Positions 11,980 through 21,968 of a stretch of DNA of 64,000 nt are shown in pieces. The first letter of the stretch is position 1. Every line of letters begins with the position of its first letter. The translations under genes were made by a program, and so were the position numbers. The notes below the pieces were generated by a model. That model had not been told where the DNA came from, did no database searches, and saw only the letters and a list, made by a program, of their open reading frames with translations. This DNA is from Polytrichum commune (taxonomy: Eukaryota > Streptophyta > Polytrichopsida > Polytrichales > Polytrichaceae): positions 25,442,527-25,506,526 of the forward strand of contig OX485808.1 of assembly GCA_950295325.1 (NCBI GenBank), given 5' to 3'.

Positions 11980-12356
11980 TGTTCGGGACACAAGAATAAG
12001 CAACGAAAGATTAAGTACTAGAAAACAAGAACCACTAGAAAACTTGGATTAACAAGAAGAGTACACGATCAATACCCAGAGAGGTGGATTAGAGTCCTAA
12101 GGAGTGCGTTGTCGAGACTAAAGAACTCTTCAGCCTCGACTCTTATATATACTTCTAGAGTCAACTCGTAAGCTTCTAGAGAAGGTTCTACCAACTTCCA
12201 TTGGAGGTTTCTAGAAGGATCTAGAAGCTTGTTTCTAGAATGTTCTAGAATGTTCTAGAAAGTTCTAGAAAGTTCATTCTAGAATGTTCTAAGGACTTGT
12301 TTCTAGAACTTTCTAGAAACTTGTCCTTAGAAGGTTCCAAAACTATATCCCTAACA
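11980..12356 (-). repeat. Chromovirus 3' LTR
   Basis: 377 bp with TG...CA ends as read on the plus strand. Compared with the 5' LTR it has lost a few bases at its R/U5 end and gained a short block near 12216-12231. It contains TATATATA near 12145 and the TTCTAGAA array. Confidence 0.88.
12233..12320. promoter_or_regulatory. Heat-shock-element array, 3' LTR copy
   Basis: Nine perfectly phased alternating TTC and GAA units at 5-bp spacing occupy 12233-12275 (for example TTCTAGAATGTTCTAGAA). Further three- and four-unit groups follow up to about 12320. The arrangement matches the array in the 5' LTR. Confidence 0.75.
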
Positions 12357-12371
12357 TTACCCCCTCCTTTA
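12357..12371 (-). other. Chromovirus polypurine tract
   Basis: On the minus strand AAAGGAGGGGGTAA directly precedes the 3' LTR start TGTTAGGG. This is the expected place and composition for the plus-strand DNA primer. Confidence 0.75.
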
Positions 12372-12571
12372 GCTTCGAGGTCTCCGAGAAGCAATGTTGC
12401 TGGCAGTCAATACAAACGCAGAAATACGAAGATCTGCCGCATAACGTCTGCTATGAACTCCAATTGTTGTTCACGAGACAAGTGATTCATCGGTCCTTGC
12501 AGCCAACGGTAGTGGCCCACGCCTTCCACTTCTGACCAAACATGAACTTCCGTGTCTTCGTTGTAAAATTG

Positions 12572-12760
12572 TCATGCAAACACACCTTCTGGCAGATTAT
12601 TGAAAGCAGGCTCGGCTTCAAATACAATCACCAGCGAACGATTACTTGGTATCCTCCGTCTTCGTCGTTGTGCAGGCGGTTTTTCATCTCGGGGCCGCCT
12701 TCGTGAGTTCGTCGGTTGAGATGCCATGACTGGCGCGTTGTCTATCTCTTGAGAATCCAT
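12572..12760 (-). other. Short ORF between integrase and 3' LTR
   Basis: 62 codons rich in Arg and Pro (RRRRRIPSNR-type stretch), in the 3' region of the chromovirus after the chromodomain. I do not recognise it. It may be a chance frame or a remnant of an additional 3' reading frame. Confidence 0.25.
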
Positions 12761-12897
12761 AGAAGAAGACCATACTATGACTATTGGAAAAGTTCTACTC
12801 TTATATCAAATTGAAAACTATCTACACAGTGACTGTGAATTTTAATAATATTCTCCCTCCTTTTTATGTTCTTGGATAGATAAGCGTCAGAGAGAGG

Positions 12898-14184
12898 CTA
12901 TCGTCGAGACGGCTTAGGTTTATGAGGATATCGTTGATGAAATTCATGTACTTTTTTTGACGCATTGGCGAGATTTTCGGCCGATTCCCATGTTCGTTCA
13001 TTAATATCATAGCCGCTCCAATGCACAAAGTACTCTAATTTACCCCATCTTTGCCGTGAATCCAGTATCTTATCCACCTCGTATTCCTCGTGGTTCTCGA
13101 TTTCGATACTAGGTGGCGGACTTTGCACTCTTCCTGGAAAAGACGACTCTCGATAAGGTTCCAATAAAGAGACATGAAAAACTGGATGTACCTTCATAGC
13201 GGCCGGTAATTCCAGACGGTAAGCCACGGGATTGATTTGCTTCTGGACGACAAATGGTCCCAATCTTCGGTAGTCCAACTTATCGCACGGTCGCTTCGTT
13301 TTGATATTTCGTCGGAGAAGCCACACTTTATCTCCAATCTTGAAAGCAAGTGCCTCCTTCCGAAGTTTATCTGCAGATGCCTTGTAAGCCTCTTGGGCGG
13401 ATTGTAGTTGAAGTTTCAACGTCGTCTGAAGCTCGGATAGTTGCTTTACAAATTCTTCTGCTGCCGGATTGCCATTCGTTGACGAACTCAATAAGTCGAG
13501 GTTCGGGTGGTATCCATAGTTGGAGAAGAATGGCGTGCTTTGAGTTGAAGCATGGAGAGTGTTGTTGTAAGCAAACTCGGCAAGTGGTAGATATGTAGTC
13601 CAATCGTCTTGCTGGTAGTTGATGCTACATCGTAAATATTGCTCTAAGACTTGATTCACCCACTCCGATTGTCCGTCAGTTTGAGGATGAAAAGCCGAAG
13701 AAAGGTTAATGTCCACCTTTAGTTTTTCAAAGAGGAATCTCCAAAACTTGGATACAAACTGAGTTCCTCGATCTGAAATGATATCATCTGGTAGGCCATG
13801 ATAACGATACACGTTATCAAGAAAGAGTCTTGCTGTGTCTTCACTTGATGCCGTCTGCTTACAAGGGACAAAATGCGCCATCTTTGTAAGTCGATCGACC
13901 ACAACGAAAATGCTGTCAAATGAATTCGATGGCGGTAGGTCTGTAATAAAGTTCATAGAAACCGAAGACTACGGACGGCGTGGAACAGGTAATGGTTGCA
14001 GAAGTCCATATGGACGATGCCGAGGGGTCTTGGATCTTGAGCAAATGTCACAAGAGAGGACAAATTCTTTGACATCCTTCCATATTTGGGGCCACCAAAA
14101 ATCTCGGGAAATAAGCTCTAAGGTCTTATTGAACCCAAAATGTCCCGCAGCTGGAAAATCGTGATGAGATTGAAGAACCCGAAG
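12898..14184 (-). pseudogene. Chromovirus integrase with C-terminal chromodomain
   Basis: The part 14184-13957 reads as the HHCC zinc-finger region (HHDFPAAGHFG, then CDICSR) after the in-frame TGA at 14185-14187. A TAG at 13969-13971 replaces the Trp expected before SSVSMNF. The open part 12898-13956 (352 codons) holds the core with Asp21, Asp62 and Glu98 (D,D35E spacing intact), the GPF/Y-type region, and a chromodomain at about residues 288-345 (EYEVDKILDSR ... YFVHWSGY ... TWES). Chromodomains of this type are thought to steer integration to marked chromatin. Two nonsense codons inactivate translation. Confidence 0.9.
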
Positions 14185-14187
14185 TCA

Positions 14188-15888
14188 CGCATGTCCTTGT
14201 GGAATGTACAACCGCTCCTCAAAATACAGAAGATCACCCTCTATCTTGAACTTGTCATCATTGCTACGTTGCTTGATGTCACGAGCTACAAAATCTTCAA
14301 TGGTCGCAGCACGTACTTGGTTGAGGAAATCGGCGTCGATAGGTACGACAACACTGAAAATCCTAAATTGCTCTGGTTTCAACAATGTCGTACACTGCTG
14401 ATCAAATGCTGCTTCTCCAGCCTTTGCCGCAAGATACGATCTTCTTGATAATGCATCGGACAGTCCTTGTTGTTTTCCAGGCCTATAGTTGATAACAAAA
14501 TCAAATCGAGATAGTGACATATTCCATCGAGCTTGACGACGATTCAAAACTCGTGCCGACATGAAGTATTCCAGATTCTTGTGATCCGTGTATACGGTCA
14601 CTGGGTGTGCAGCGCCTTCGAGAAAGTGACGCCACTCTTGGAAGAAATCCACTATAGCAAGGAGTTTCTTATCGTGGATCTCATAGTTGATTTCAGCAGC
14701 AGAGAACTTGCGAGAATAAAAAGCAATCGGGTGGAGCTTCCCGTCAATGCCAATTTGCAAAAGCACGGCTTTTAAAGCAAAGTCTGAAGCATCGGTTTCC
14801 AAATAGAAAGCCTTTGCAAAGTTGGGATGTACCAAGATTGGAGCCGTAGTGAATGCCGTCTTGAGATCTTGAAATGCTCGTTCGGCTTCAGGTCCCCATT
14901 TCAGCTTCTCCTTGCATGTTAACCGAGTGAGTGGAGCAGCGACTTGAGAATATTTCTTGATGAAGATCCGATAAAAAATAGCAAAGCCAAGAAAACATTG
15001 TACAAATCTAACCGTCTTCGGAACTTTCCAAGACACGATTGCTTCTACTTTCTTGGGGTCCATCTTCAAGCCTTTAGTAGTCGCAACGAATCCCAAAAAT
15101 TTCATCTCTGTTTGGTGAAACAAACACTTCTCCAACTTGGCGTAGAGTCCTCGTTCGCGTAGTTTCTTAAGAATCAACCGTACGTGTTTCTCATGTTCTT
15201 CTTCATTCTTGGAAAATACCAGAATGTCATCTAGATAGATGACAACAAAATCGTCGAGGTACTCCCGAAAGATGTCATTCATCATATGTTGAAAAGCCGC
15301 CGGAGCATTGGTAAGACCAAAAGGCATCACATTATATTCAAAATGGCCATACCTTGTACGGAAAGCCGTCTTCCATTCGTCTCCTTCTTTGATTCGTACG
15401 AGGTTGTAGGCTCCCCTTAAATCAATCTTTGTAAAGATTTTTGCACGTCCAAGTTGGTCTAGGAGGCCAGAAATCAAAGGTAAGGGATAGCGGTTTTTCT
15501 TGGTCACCTTGTTGAGTCCTCGGTAGTCCACGCACATCCGTAGTGAACCGTCCTTCTTTTTGACAAATAAGATTGGTGCTCCAGCTGGCGATTTTGAATG
15601 ACGAATGAAATTCTTGGCTAGGTTCTCGTCAATGTACTTTCGCAATTCTGTCAACTCTGTCTGTGATAAGTTGTAAATTGGGCCAAAAGGTAGTTGTGCT
15701 CCGTCTTCCAACTCTATGGCGCAATCGTATGGTCGGTGCTCTGGCAGCATGTCGGCGTTCGTCTTTTGAAATACGTCTTGAAAATCCTTGTACTGCCTTG
15801 GTATGCTTGTTGTTGAGGTCGTCTCTCTTTTAGTCGGAGTTGCGTAAATGACAAACGGTGTTCCCTCCTTAGACGATCTTATGAACAC
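14188..15888 (-). pseudogene. Chromovirus reverse transcriptase and RNase H
   Basis: 567 open codons. RT motifs are in order: KKDGSLRMCVDYRGLNK (residues 111-127), FTKIDLRGAYN (152-162), MPFGLTNAPAAFQ (188-200) and the active site YLDD (218-221). The RNase H domain starts near ETDASDFAL (365-373) and includes YTDHKNLEYF. The motif FLGFAIFYRIFIK departs from the usual FLGFANFYRRFIK, a sign of decay. The frame ends at the premature TGA 14185-14187 that separates it from integrase. Confidence 0.9.
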
Positions 15889-16328
15889 TTTTGCTCCAAT
15901 AAATAAGGGTTTTTAAATTTGTGGTCTCCTAGCGAGTTTAGTTTTTTCAGGGAATGTGATTCTACTAACCAGGAAAGACCAAGAATAACAGGGCTTGATG
16001 GAGTTCTAATGATATTAAAGACAACATAACTATTATGGTCGTTAAACGTCACTTCTATAGGTTCTGATTCATGGGTCACACTGCCAGATAATAAAGGTCG
16101 TCCATCTATCACCTCTACGTAAATAGGCTTAGACTTTTGTACTAGACGAATCTTGTGGCGTTTAGCAAATTCTTCATCTAAAAAACAAGTAGATGCCCCC
16201 GAATCTAATAAAGCTAAAGTTTTTTGTTTCTGAGGACCGAGAGACAAAGAAATTGTAAGACAACGAATAGGTTGGGCAGAGAAATAAGAACCTGATTTTT
16301 GTCGTGGCTTTGGGTCGTCCAGCCGCAT
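15879..16328 (-). pseudogene. Chromovirus aspartic protease
   Basis: Contains the retropepsin signature LALLDSGASTCFL near residues 38-50, followed by the typical beta-strand pattern and a VILGLSWL-like motif. It overlaps the RT frame by a few bases in another frame, so the pol polyprotein is broken here by a frameshift. Confidence 0.85.
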
Positions 16329-16411
16329 GGTTCCTACTGTGGTTGGGCATCGTCGTTTTCCGGGATCATCGCGCTTCTAGTCTTAACAGTGCGTCGGTTC
16401 TGCTTCTTGGG

Positions 16412-17351
16412 GCAGTTTATAACCTTGTGACCTTCTCCTCCGCAATATAAACATAATCCTTCTTCCATTCATCGTTTCTTTTCTTCTGGAGTAATAGTTC
16501 TGACACGTGTCGCATCAATTTGCATGTCTTTTGCTTCCAAATGTGAATCCAAGCTCCTTGCCGTCATAGTTGCATTGTAACGAGTCGCTTGGTGTCTTGG
16601 ACGTTGGTCTTGGCGACGTTGGAATAGACGGTTGTCACACTTTACAGCTTGGCTAATGGCTTCGTTGAGTGTTTGCGGATCTGGAAGAGTTAACAGCAAG
16701 TCCTTCACATCATCCCTCAAACCCCAATAAAACTGACTCACCAATACCTCTTCACCCCAATTGATGTCACTCGCCAATTGTCTGAAATCTGATGCATAGA
16801 CTGATGCAGAGCGTGTCCCTAGCCCATCGGACCTTGTGATGTTCGCCAAATGCTTATGTAAATGCCTCCAAGAATGTCTCAAAGTTGCTCAAAATTAACG
16901 ATCGTTTCTCAAACAAGGGAGCAAACCACGACAGAGCTTGCCCTGTAAGCAATGTTCCAACAAGCCCAACACGCGCCTCTTCCGTCGTATAGCGTTCGGG
17001 CTGCAAAACTGTTACTAATCTGATTTGATTTAAGAAACCTCGAAACTTGGAACGCGTTTCATCGAACTTGTCAGGAAGGCTAACTCGAGGTTCTTTCCGT
17101 TGTAGCATTACTTGGTTTTGTTGAGTCGAAGGTAAAGATGCTTCATCTAGTGTAGAATTTTGGGCATGATATACTCCAGAAGGCGCTATGACAGATGCTC
17201 CTTCGTTGTGAAGCCCTGCCATGATTCCTTCAATCTCTGCAGTTCTATGTAACAACGAAGCAAGAGCATTGATGATGCCATCTAATTTGGAATCTAAACT
17301 TTCAGCCATCCTAAAGTCTTGATCTTTGACTATCCCACGAAAGGAGAACAA
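16412..17351 (-). pseudogene. Chromovirus gag, frameshifted
   Basis: 17351-16854 encodes the gag N-terminal part (coiled start MAESLDSKLDGIINALASLL, then the SLPDKFDETRSKFRGFLNQI capsid block and GQALSWFAPL). The same protein continues in a second frame at 16882-16469 (QFYWGLRDDVKDLLL, AISQAVKCDNRLFQRR), so a frameshift lies near 16870. A CCHC zinc knuckle CLYCGGEGHKVINC is readable at 16412-16453. Confidence 0.85.
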
Positions 17352-17569
17352 CGGTTTGACAAAAGAACAATATTGGTTTAGAGGAGGGTATTCCGCAACC
17401 TCTAAAACGCCTTAAGACTCCGAGAAAAGGGGTAAATCCACGCTCGTCAAGAAGAAATAAGACTCCAATAGTGAGGTGGAAGAAGTATCAGTTAGAGGAG
17501 GGTAGTCCGCAACCTCTAAAGCACTAGCACACTTTCAAAAGAGGGGTAATCCGCTCTCTAAGAAATGAT

Positions 17570-17583
17570 TAGCTCTGATACCG
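17570..17583 (-). other. Chromovirus primer-binding site (initiator tRNA-Met)
   Basis: Minus strand CGGTATCAGAGC, one base from the canonical TGGTATCAGAGC, lies immediately after the 5' LTR. It pairs with the 3' end of initiator tRNA-Met, the conventional mode of priming. Confidence 0.8.
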
Positions 17584-17770
17584 GTGAAAATGCAGTCTCG
17601 ACAAACTATCAGAGACACAAGAATGAGCAACGAAATATTAAGTACTAGAAAACAAGAACCACTAGAAAACTTGGATTAACAAGAAGAGTACACGATCAAC
17701 ACCCAGAGAGGTGGATTAGAGTCCTAAGGAGTGCGTTGTCGAGACTGAAGAACTCTTCAGCCTCGACTCT

Positions 17771-17778
17771 TATATATA
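17771..17778 (-). promoter_or_regulatory. TATA box of the chromovirus LTR
   Basis: TATATATA followed by AG on the minus strand, about 58 bp downstream of the nearest heat-shock-element unit. Position and composition fit an RNA polymerase II core promoter in U3. Confidence 0.7.
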
Positions 17779-17835
17779 CTTCTAGAGTTAACTCGTAAGC
17801 TTCTAGAGAAGGTTCTACCAACTTCCATTGGAGGT

Positions 17836-17921
17836 TTCTAGAATGTTCTAGAAAGTTCTAGAAAATTCTAGAAAGTTCATTCTAGAATGTTCTAAGGACT
17901 TGTTTCTAGAACTTTCTAGAA
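17836..17921. promoter_or_regulatory. Heat-shock-element array, 5' LTR
   Basis: Nine consecutive alternating TTC/GAA units at exact 5-bp phase span 17836-17878. A three-unit group at 17880-17892 and a four-unit group at 17904-17921 follow. Three alternating units are the minimum for heat-shock-factor binding; here there are sixteen. The site is palindromic, so strand does not matter. The array lies upstream of the TATA box in U3. Confidence 0.78.
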
Positions 17922-17964
17922 ACTTGTCCTTAGAAGGTTCCAAAACTATGTCCCTAACACAAGG

Positions 17965-18913
17965 TCGAGTGATGATTTTGCATTTGTAGCGAGAGATGGG
18001 GCGTCTAAAAGCTCCGCCATTAGATGGATCGTCGATTCGGGGGCCTCGCAGCACATGACATCGCATAAGCATTTTTTTGATAGTTACGAACCCGTCACAG
18101 GCCGCAAAGTGTTTATGGGTGATAACGGCATGGTAGAGGCCATAGGCAAAGGCTCTATACTAGTGGAAACGTGCGTGAAAGGCCGTGTGCGGAGCATTAC
18201 AATGCATGACGTGCTTCATGTGCCGAAAATGCATTCCAATTTGTACCAATTGGACACCAACATGATGAATGGGGCCGAAACGAGTTCTTTGGCGTATTCC
18301 GAGGCCAACTCGCATCCTTTGGAGCTTTGGTACAACAGGTTGGGGCATCTCAATGCCAATAGCGTGAAAATGCTTCAAAGCATGGTGAGCGAGATGGACA
18401 TGGGAGCGGCGCAAGGCGACGTGCATTCCTTTGCATGCGAAGGATGTATGAAGGGCAAACAAGCGAGGCGACCAATCCCGACGGACGGAGGCACCCGTGC
18501 TACCAAGATCTTGGAGCTCGTGCTTTCGGACGTATGCGGGCTGATGAAAACGCCGTCCATCGGAGGCGCAAGGTATTTTCTCACCTTCATTCACGATTTC
18601 TCACGCAAGATTTGGGTGTACGTGCTCAAGTCCAAGAAGGAGGTGTTGGCAACGTTCAAAGAATAGAAAACCTTGGTGGAGAGGCAATCGGAGCACGTCG
18701 TGAAGGTTCTTAGGACGGATAAGGGGGGGGGGAATACATTTCAAAGGCATTTGATGATTTTTTGAGCAAACATGGCATTGCACGGCAAACCTCCTCACCT
18801 TACACGCCACAACAAAACGTCGTGGCGGAACGAGCAAACCGAACCATCATGGAGATGGGGTCCATGAATCTTGCCCAACGCCTCGGCCATGAATTTTGGG
18901 CGGAGGTAGTATG
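17965..18913 (+). pseudogene. Copia protease to integrase, downstream half
   Basis: Continuation of the gag at 11227-11979. It holds the protease motif WIVDSGASQHM near 18025, the pre-integrase LWYNRLGHLNANSV, the zinc-binding region and part of the integrase core. A stretch of about 114 bp between two CCAA(T/C)TTG repeats is deleted (MHSN joins LYQLD near 18240). A TAG at 18664-18666 replaces a Trp codon, and a G-run near 18724 shifts the frame. It ends at an LTR start (18914). Confidence 0.85.
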
Positions 18914-19129
18914 TATTGGAAGATAGTGTTATCGGAAGATAATGTTAGGTTGCAACGGTGACATTGTCCCATTAGCCCTTTGATGTGTTTTGGAGTTTTG
19001 TGCATCTAACCGCATCATTTAGGTGTTGAGTTGAGTGTTTAGTTCATTTCTACACTAGATTGAAGACATTCAAGTGCAAAAGGGCTTAGATAAGCTCTTT
19101 GATGTGTTGGCAAAGTTCAAAGAATGGAA
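18914..19129 (+). other. Rearranged Copia scraps
   Basis: A 60-bp LTR start with an internal duplication (18914-18972), a leader fragment with part of the repeat unit (18973-19107) and about 22 bp of integrase sequence (19108-19129) are joined end to end. There is no coding capacity. Confidence 0.65.
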
Positions 19130-19318
19130 TATTGGAAGATAGTAATATTGGGAGATAGAGTTAGGTTGCAACGGTGACATTGTCCCATATAGGTTGTCTA
19201 CGCTGGTCCTAACTCATACATATAAATAAAGGCATAAAGGGAGGAGCTAATCACTCTCTCCATTGTATGCAATCCTTGTGTGTTGTGTTCTACCTTTCTA
19301 CGCTGATGTCTTTGCTTT
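19130..19318 (+). repeat. Copia LTR, plus, with duplicated U3 end
   Basis: Starts TATTGGAAGATAGTAATATTGGGAG, so the first ~15 bp occur twice. It loses its last few bases where it abuts the minus-strand LTR at 19319, forming an inverted pair. Confidence 0.8.
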
Positions 19319-19510
19319 TATTGGGAAATGACAGGAGAAAGCAAAGAGATCAGCGTAGAATGGTAGAACACAACACACAAGGATTGCATACAATGGAGAG
19401 AGTTGTAAGCTCCTCCCCTTATGCCTTTATTTATATGTGTAGGTTAGGACCAGCCGTGACAACCCATATGGGACAATGTCACCGATGCAACCTAACACTA
19501 CCTTCCAATA
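19319..19510 (-). repeat. Copia LTR, minus
   Basis: 192 bp with both termini. It is the 3' LTR of the minus-strand fragment 19498-20278 and lies in direct inverted contact with the plus LTR. Confidence 0.85.
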
Positions 19511-20278
19511 CTCCCACTTTGCGAGGTGGCATTGTACTCCAACCCCATTATTTCACTTAACATCTCATGCCTATCCCTCGCTAAAGCCTTTGTAAGAATA
19601 TCCGCTACCATATATTGCGTTGGACAATATTCTAGCTCTACAACATTGTTTTCAATTTTCTCTCTAATAAAATGATGTTGCACATCTATATGTTTTGACC
19701 TATCATGGTTGGTTGGGTTCTTAGCTAATGTCATAGAACCTTGGTTGTCGCACATCATGGTTGTCGCCTCCTCTTGTGCACAACCTACATCCTCCATTAG
19801 TTGCCTTAGCCAAATGGCCTCCCTCGTGCATCGGTTCATGGCCATGTACTCCGCCTCCATTGTGGATTGAGCCACCGTTTGTTGTCGTTTGCTATTCCAC
19901 GTCACGGCCCCGTCTCCAACGAAGAAAACGTATCCGGAGGTAGACCTTCGGTTTTCCACATCGCCGGCCCAATCCGCATCCGAATAACCTTTAAGGTTTA
20001 TGTGTTGTCCTCCGATGCGCAACCTCATATCAATGGTGCCTTTCAAGTATCGCATAATTCGTTTCACGGCCATCCAATGCATCGGACCCGGTTGCGACAT
20101 AAACCGACTTACCACGCTTACCGCGAATGCGAGGTCCGGTCTTGTGGCCACCATTGCGTACATCAACGACCCCACCGCCCTTTGGTACGGAATGTCCTTC
20201 ATTTCGTGTGAATGCTCCTCGTATTCCTCCTCCGAAAGCTTGGCCAATGAGGTCTTGGTGTCGAGCGGGGTTGAGATG
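19498..20278 (-). pseudogene. Copia RNase H fragment, open frame
   Basis: The frame is open from ISTPLDTKTSLAKLS through RNase H (KGYSDADWAGDVENRR, STMEAEYMA) to the stop in the LTR. At its upstream end it is cut exactly by the plus-strand LTR at 20279. It lacks RT, integrase and gag. Confidence 0.85.
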
Positions 20279-20653
20279 TATTGGAAGGTAGTGTTAGGTT
20301 GCATCGGTGACATTGACCCATATGGGTTGTCAAGGCTGGTCCTAACCTACACATATAAATAAAGGCATAAGGGGAGGAGCTAATCACTCTCTCCATTGTA
20401 TGCAATCCTTGTGTTGTGTTCTACCTTTCTACGCTGATGTCTTTGCTTTCTCCTCTCATTTCCCAATAGGTTATGGGCCCACTTTGCTTTAGAGCTTAGA
20501 GATCAACTTAGGAGGAGGTAGGAGAGAGCCGGATCTGATCGGAGGCGATTTGGAGGTGTTTCAAGCTTTTGGTGGAGTTTTGGAGTTTTGGAGCACTTTT
20601 GGAGCGCCTTGGAGCATTCTTGGACACTTGGACCAGCGTGGAGGATACCTTAG
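20279..20653 (+). repeat. Copia LTR (20279-20468), primer site and leader piece
   Basis: Complete LTR, then the GGTTATGGGCCCAC primer site at 20469-20482 and about 170 bp of leader. It is then joined to minus-strand RNase H sequence. This is the 5' end of an element whose body is missing. Confidence 0.82.
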
Positions 20654-21776
20654 GTTGCACATCTATATGTTTTGACCTATCATGGTTGGTTGGGTTCTTG
20701 GCTAATGCCATAGAACCTTGGTTGTCGCACATCATGGTTGTCGCCTCCTCTTGTGTACAGTTTTGAATGGTGCGCGTCCTCCTATCCCGCTCGAAATGGA
20801 CTCCGAGGAAGAAATGCAACTCGCCGAGGTCGCTCATCTCGAACTCCTTCTCGAGGCTACATTTCAACTCGTTGATCACGTCCACGTTGCTTGCCAAGAT
20901 GATGAGGTCGTCTACATATATGATTACCATCACAATGTAGTGGCAAGTTTGTAACACGTACAACGAGTGGTCCGCATGGCTCCTCGTAAAGCCTTTGTTC
21001 ACAAAGAATATGTGAATGCACTCGTACCACGCTCGTCCGGATTGCTTCAATCCGTAGAGCGATTTCCCCAACTTGCATACGAGGTGCTCTCGCCCTTTTT
21101 GGACAAACCCCTCCGGTTGCTCCATGTAGATGACCACGTGCAATTCGCCGTTCAAGAATGCGGTCTTGACGTCCATTTGATGTATCTCCAAGCCCATGGC
21201 CGCCGCCATTGCGAGGATGACCCTAATGGTGTTGAATTTGGCCACGGGTGCGAAAGTCTCGCCGAAATCCACACCTTCCACTTGCGAGCACCCCTTGGCC
21301 ACCAACCTCGCTTTAAACCGAACTACCGTACCGTTGGCATCCTTCTTCGTGCGAAACACCCACTTGCATTTCACGGCCTTGCGGCCCTTTGGCAATGGAA
21401 CCAACTCCCACGTGGCGTTGGCTATGAGAGATTCGTACTCCTCTTGCATAGCCGACTCCCACTCGCTCGCATCACTCGATTCAAATGCTTCTCTCAAGTT
21501 TCTAGGTTCCCCAACCATTGCCATGTTTGCGTGCTCATCGTCTTCGGGTTGCGGAATGTGGTTCTTCCACCATTCCCCAAGAGGTTTGCGTGGCCTATCC
21601 GGATACCTAGAATTGCCTATGGTCTCATTGCCATCTTGCGGTGGTGGAGGTGGTTTGGTTGCGGTTTTCTTACCGGCGTTAAGTTTCGATGCCTCCGCGC
21701 TACGAGTGGATTTCGCGGCCGGTACTTCGGCCTCCGACTCGTCCTCAATGTTCGGCTCCTCCTCGTCCGGCTCCGA
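20654..21776 (-). pseudogene. Copia linker-RT fragment joined to an RNase H piece
   Basis: Reading the minus strand: the acidic linker (PDEEEPNIEDESEAEVP), the RT N-terminal block (WELVPLPKGRKAVKCKWVF), the RT core with IIYVDD, then a deletion that joins RTRTI directly to CTQEEATTMMCDNQ of RNase H. The frame continues into antisense leader. The upstream end meets the minus LTR at 21777. Confidence 0.82.
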
Positions 21777-21968
21777 TTTTGGGAAATGAGAGGAGAAAGC
21801 AAAGACATCAGCGTAGAAAGGTAGAACACAACACACAAGGATTGCATACAATGGAGAGAGTGATTAGCTCCTCCCCTTATGCCTTTATTTATATGTATGG
21901 GTTAGGACCAGCGTAGACAACCCATATGGGACAATGTCACCGATGCAACCTAACACTATCTTGCAATA
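21777..21968 (-). repeat. Element A 3' LTR
   Basis: 192 bp; its U5 end reads TTTTGGG on the plus strand instead of TATTGGG. Its R/U5 is of the CTACCTTTCTACGCTGATGT type. The pol stop codon lies in its first bases. Confidence 0.88.

Larger units (their letters stand above)
11980..17959 (-). mobile_element. Ty3/gypsy chromovirus with heat-shock-element LTRs
   Basis: A 5980-bp element on the minus strand, inserted in a Copia gag gene with the 5-bp duplication CAAGG. Reading the minus strand: 5' LTR 17585-17959, primer site 17570-17583, gag about 16412-17351, protease 15879-16328, RT/RNase H 14188-15888, integrase plus chromodomain 12898-14184, short ORF 12572-12760, polypurine tract about 12357-12371, 3' LTR 11980-12356. 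The chromodomain puts it in the chromoviruses. Gag frameshifts and two nonsense codons (14185-14187 TGA; 13969-13971 TAG) make it non-autonomous now. The two LTRs differ by indels, so it is not a fresh insertion. Confidence 0.93.
17585..17959 (-). repeat. Chromovirus 5' LTR
   Basis: 375 bp, starting TGTTAGGGACATAG and ending TTTTCA on the minus strand. U3 holds the heat-shock-element array, then the TATA box; R/U5 follows. It is followed by the primer site and on its other side by the CAAGG duplication. Confidence 0.88.
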
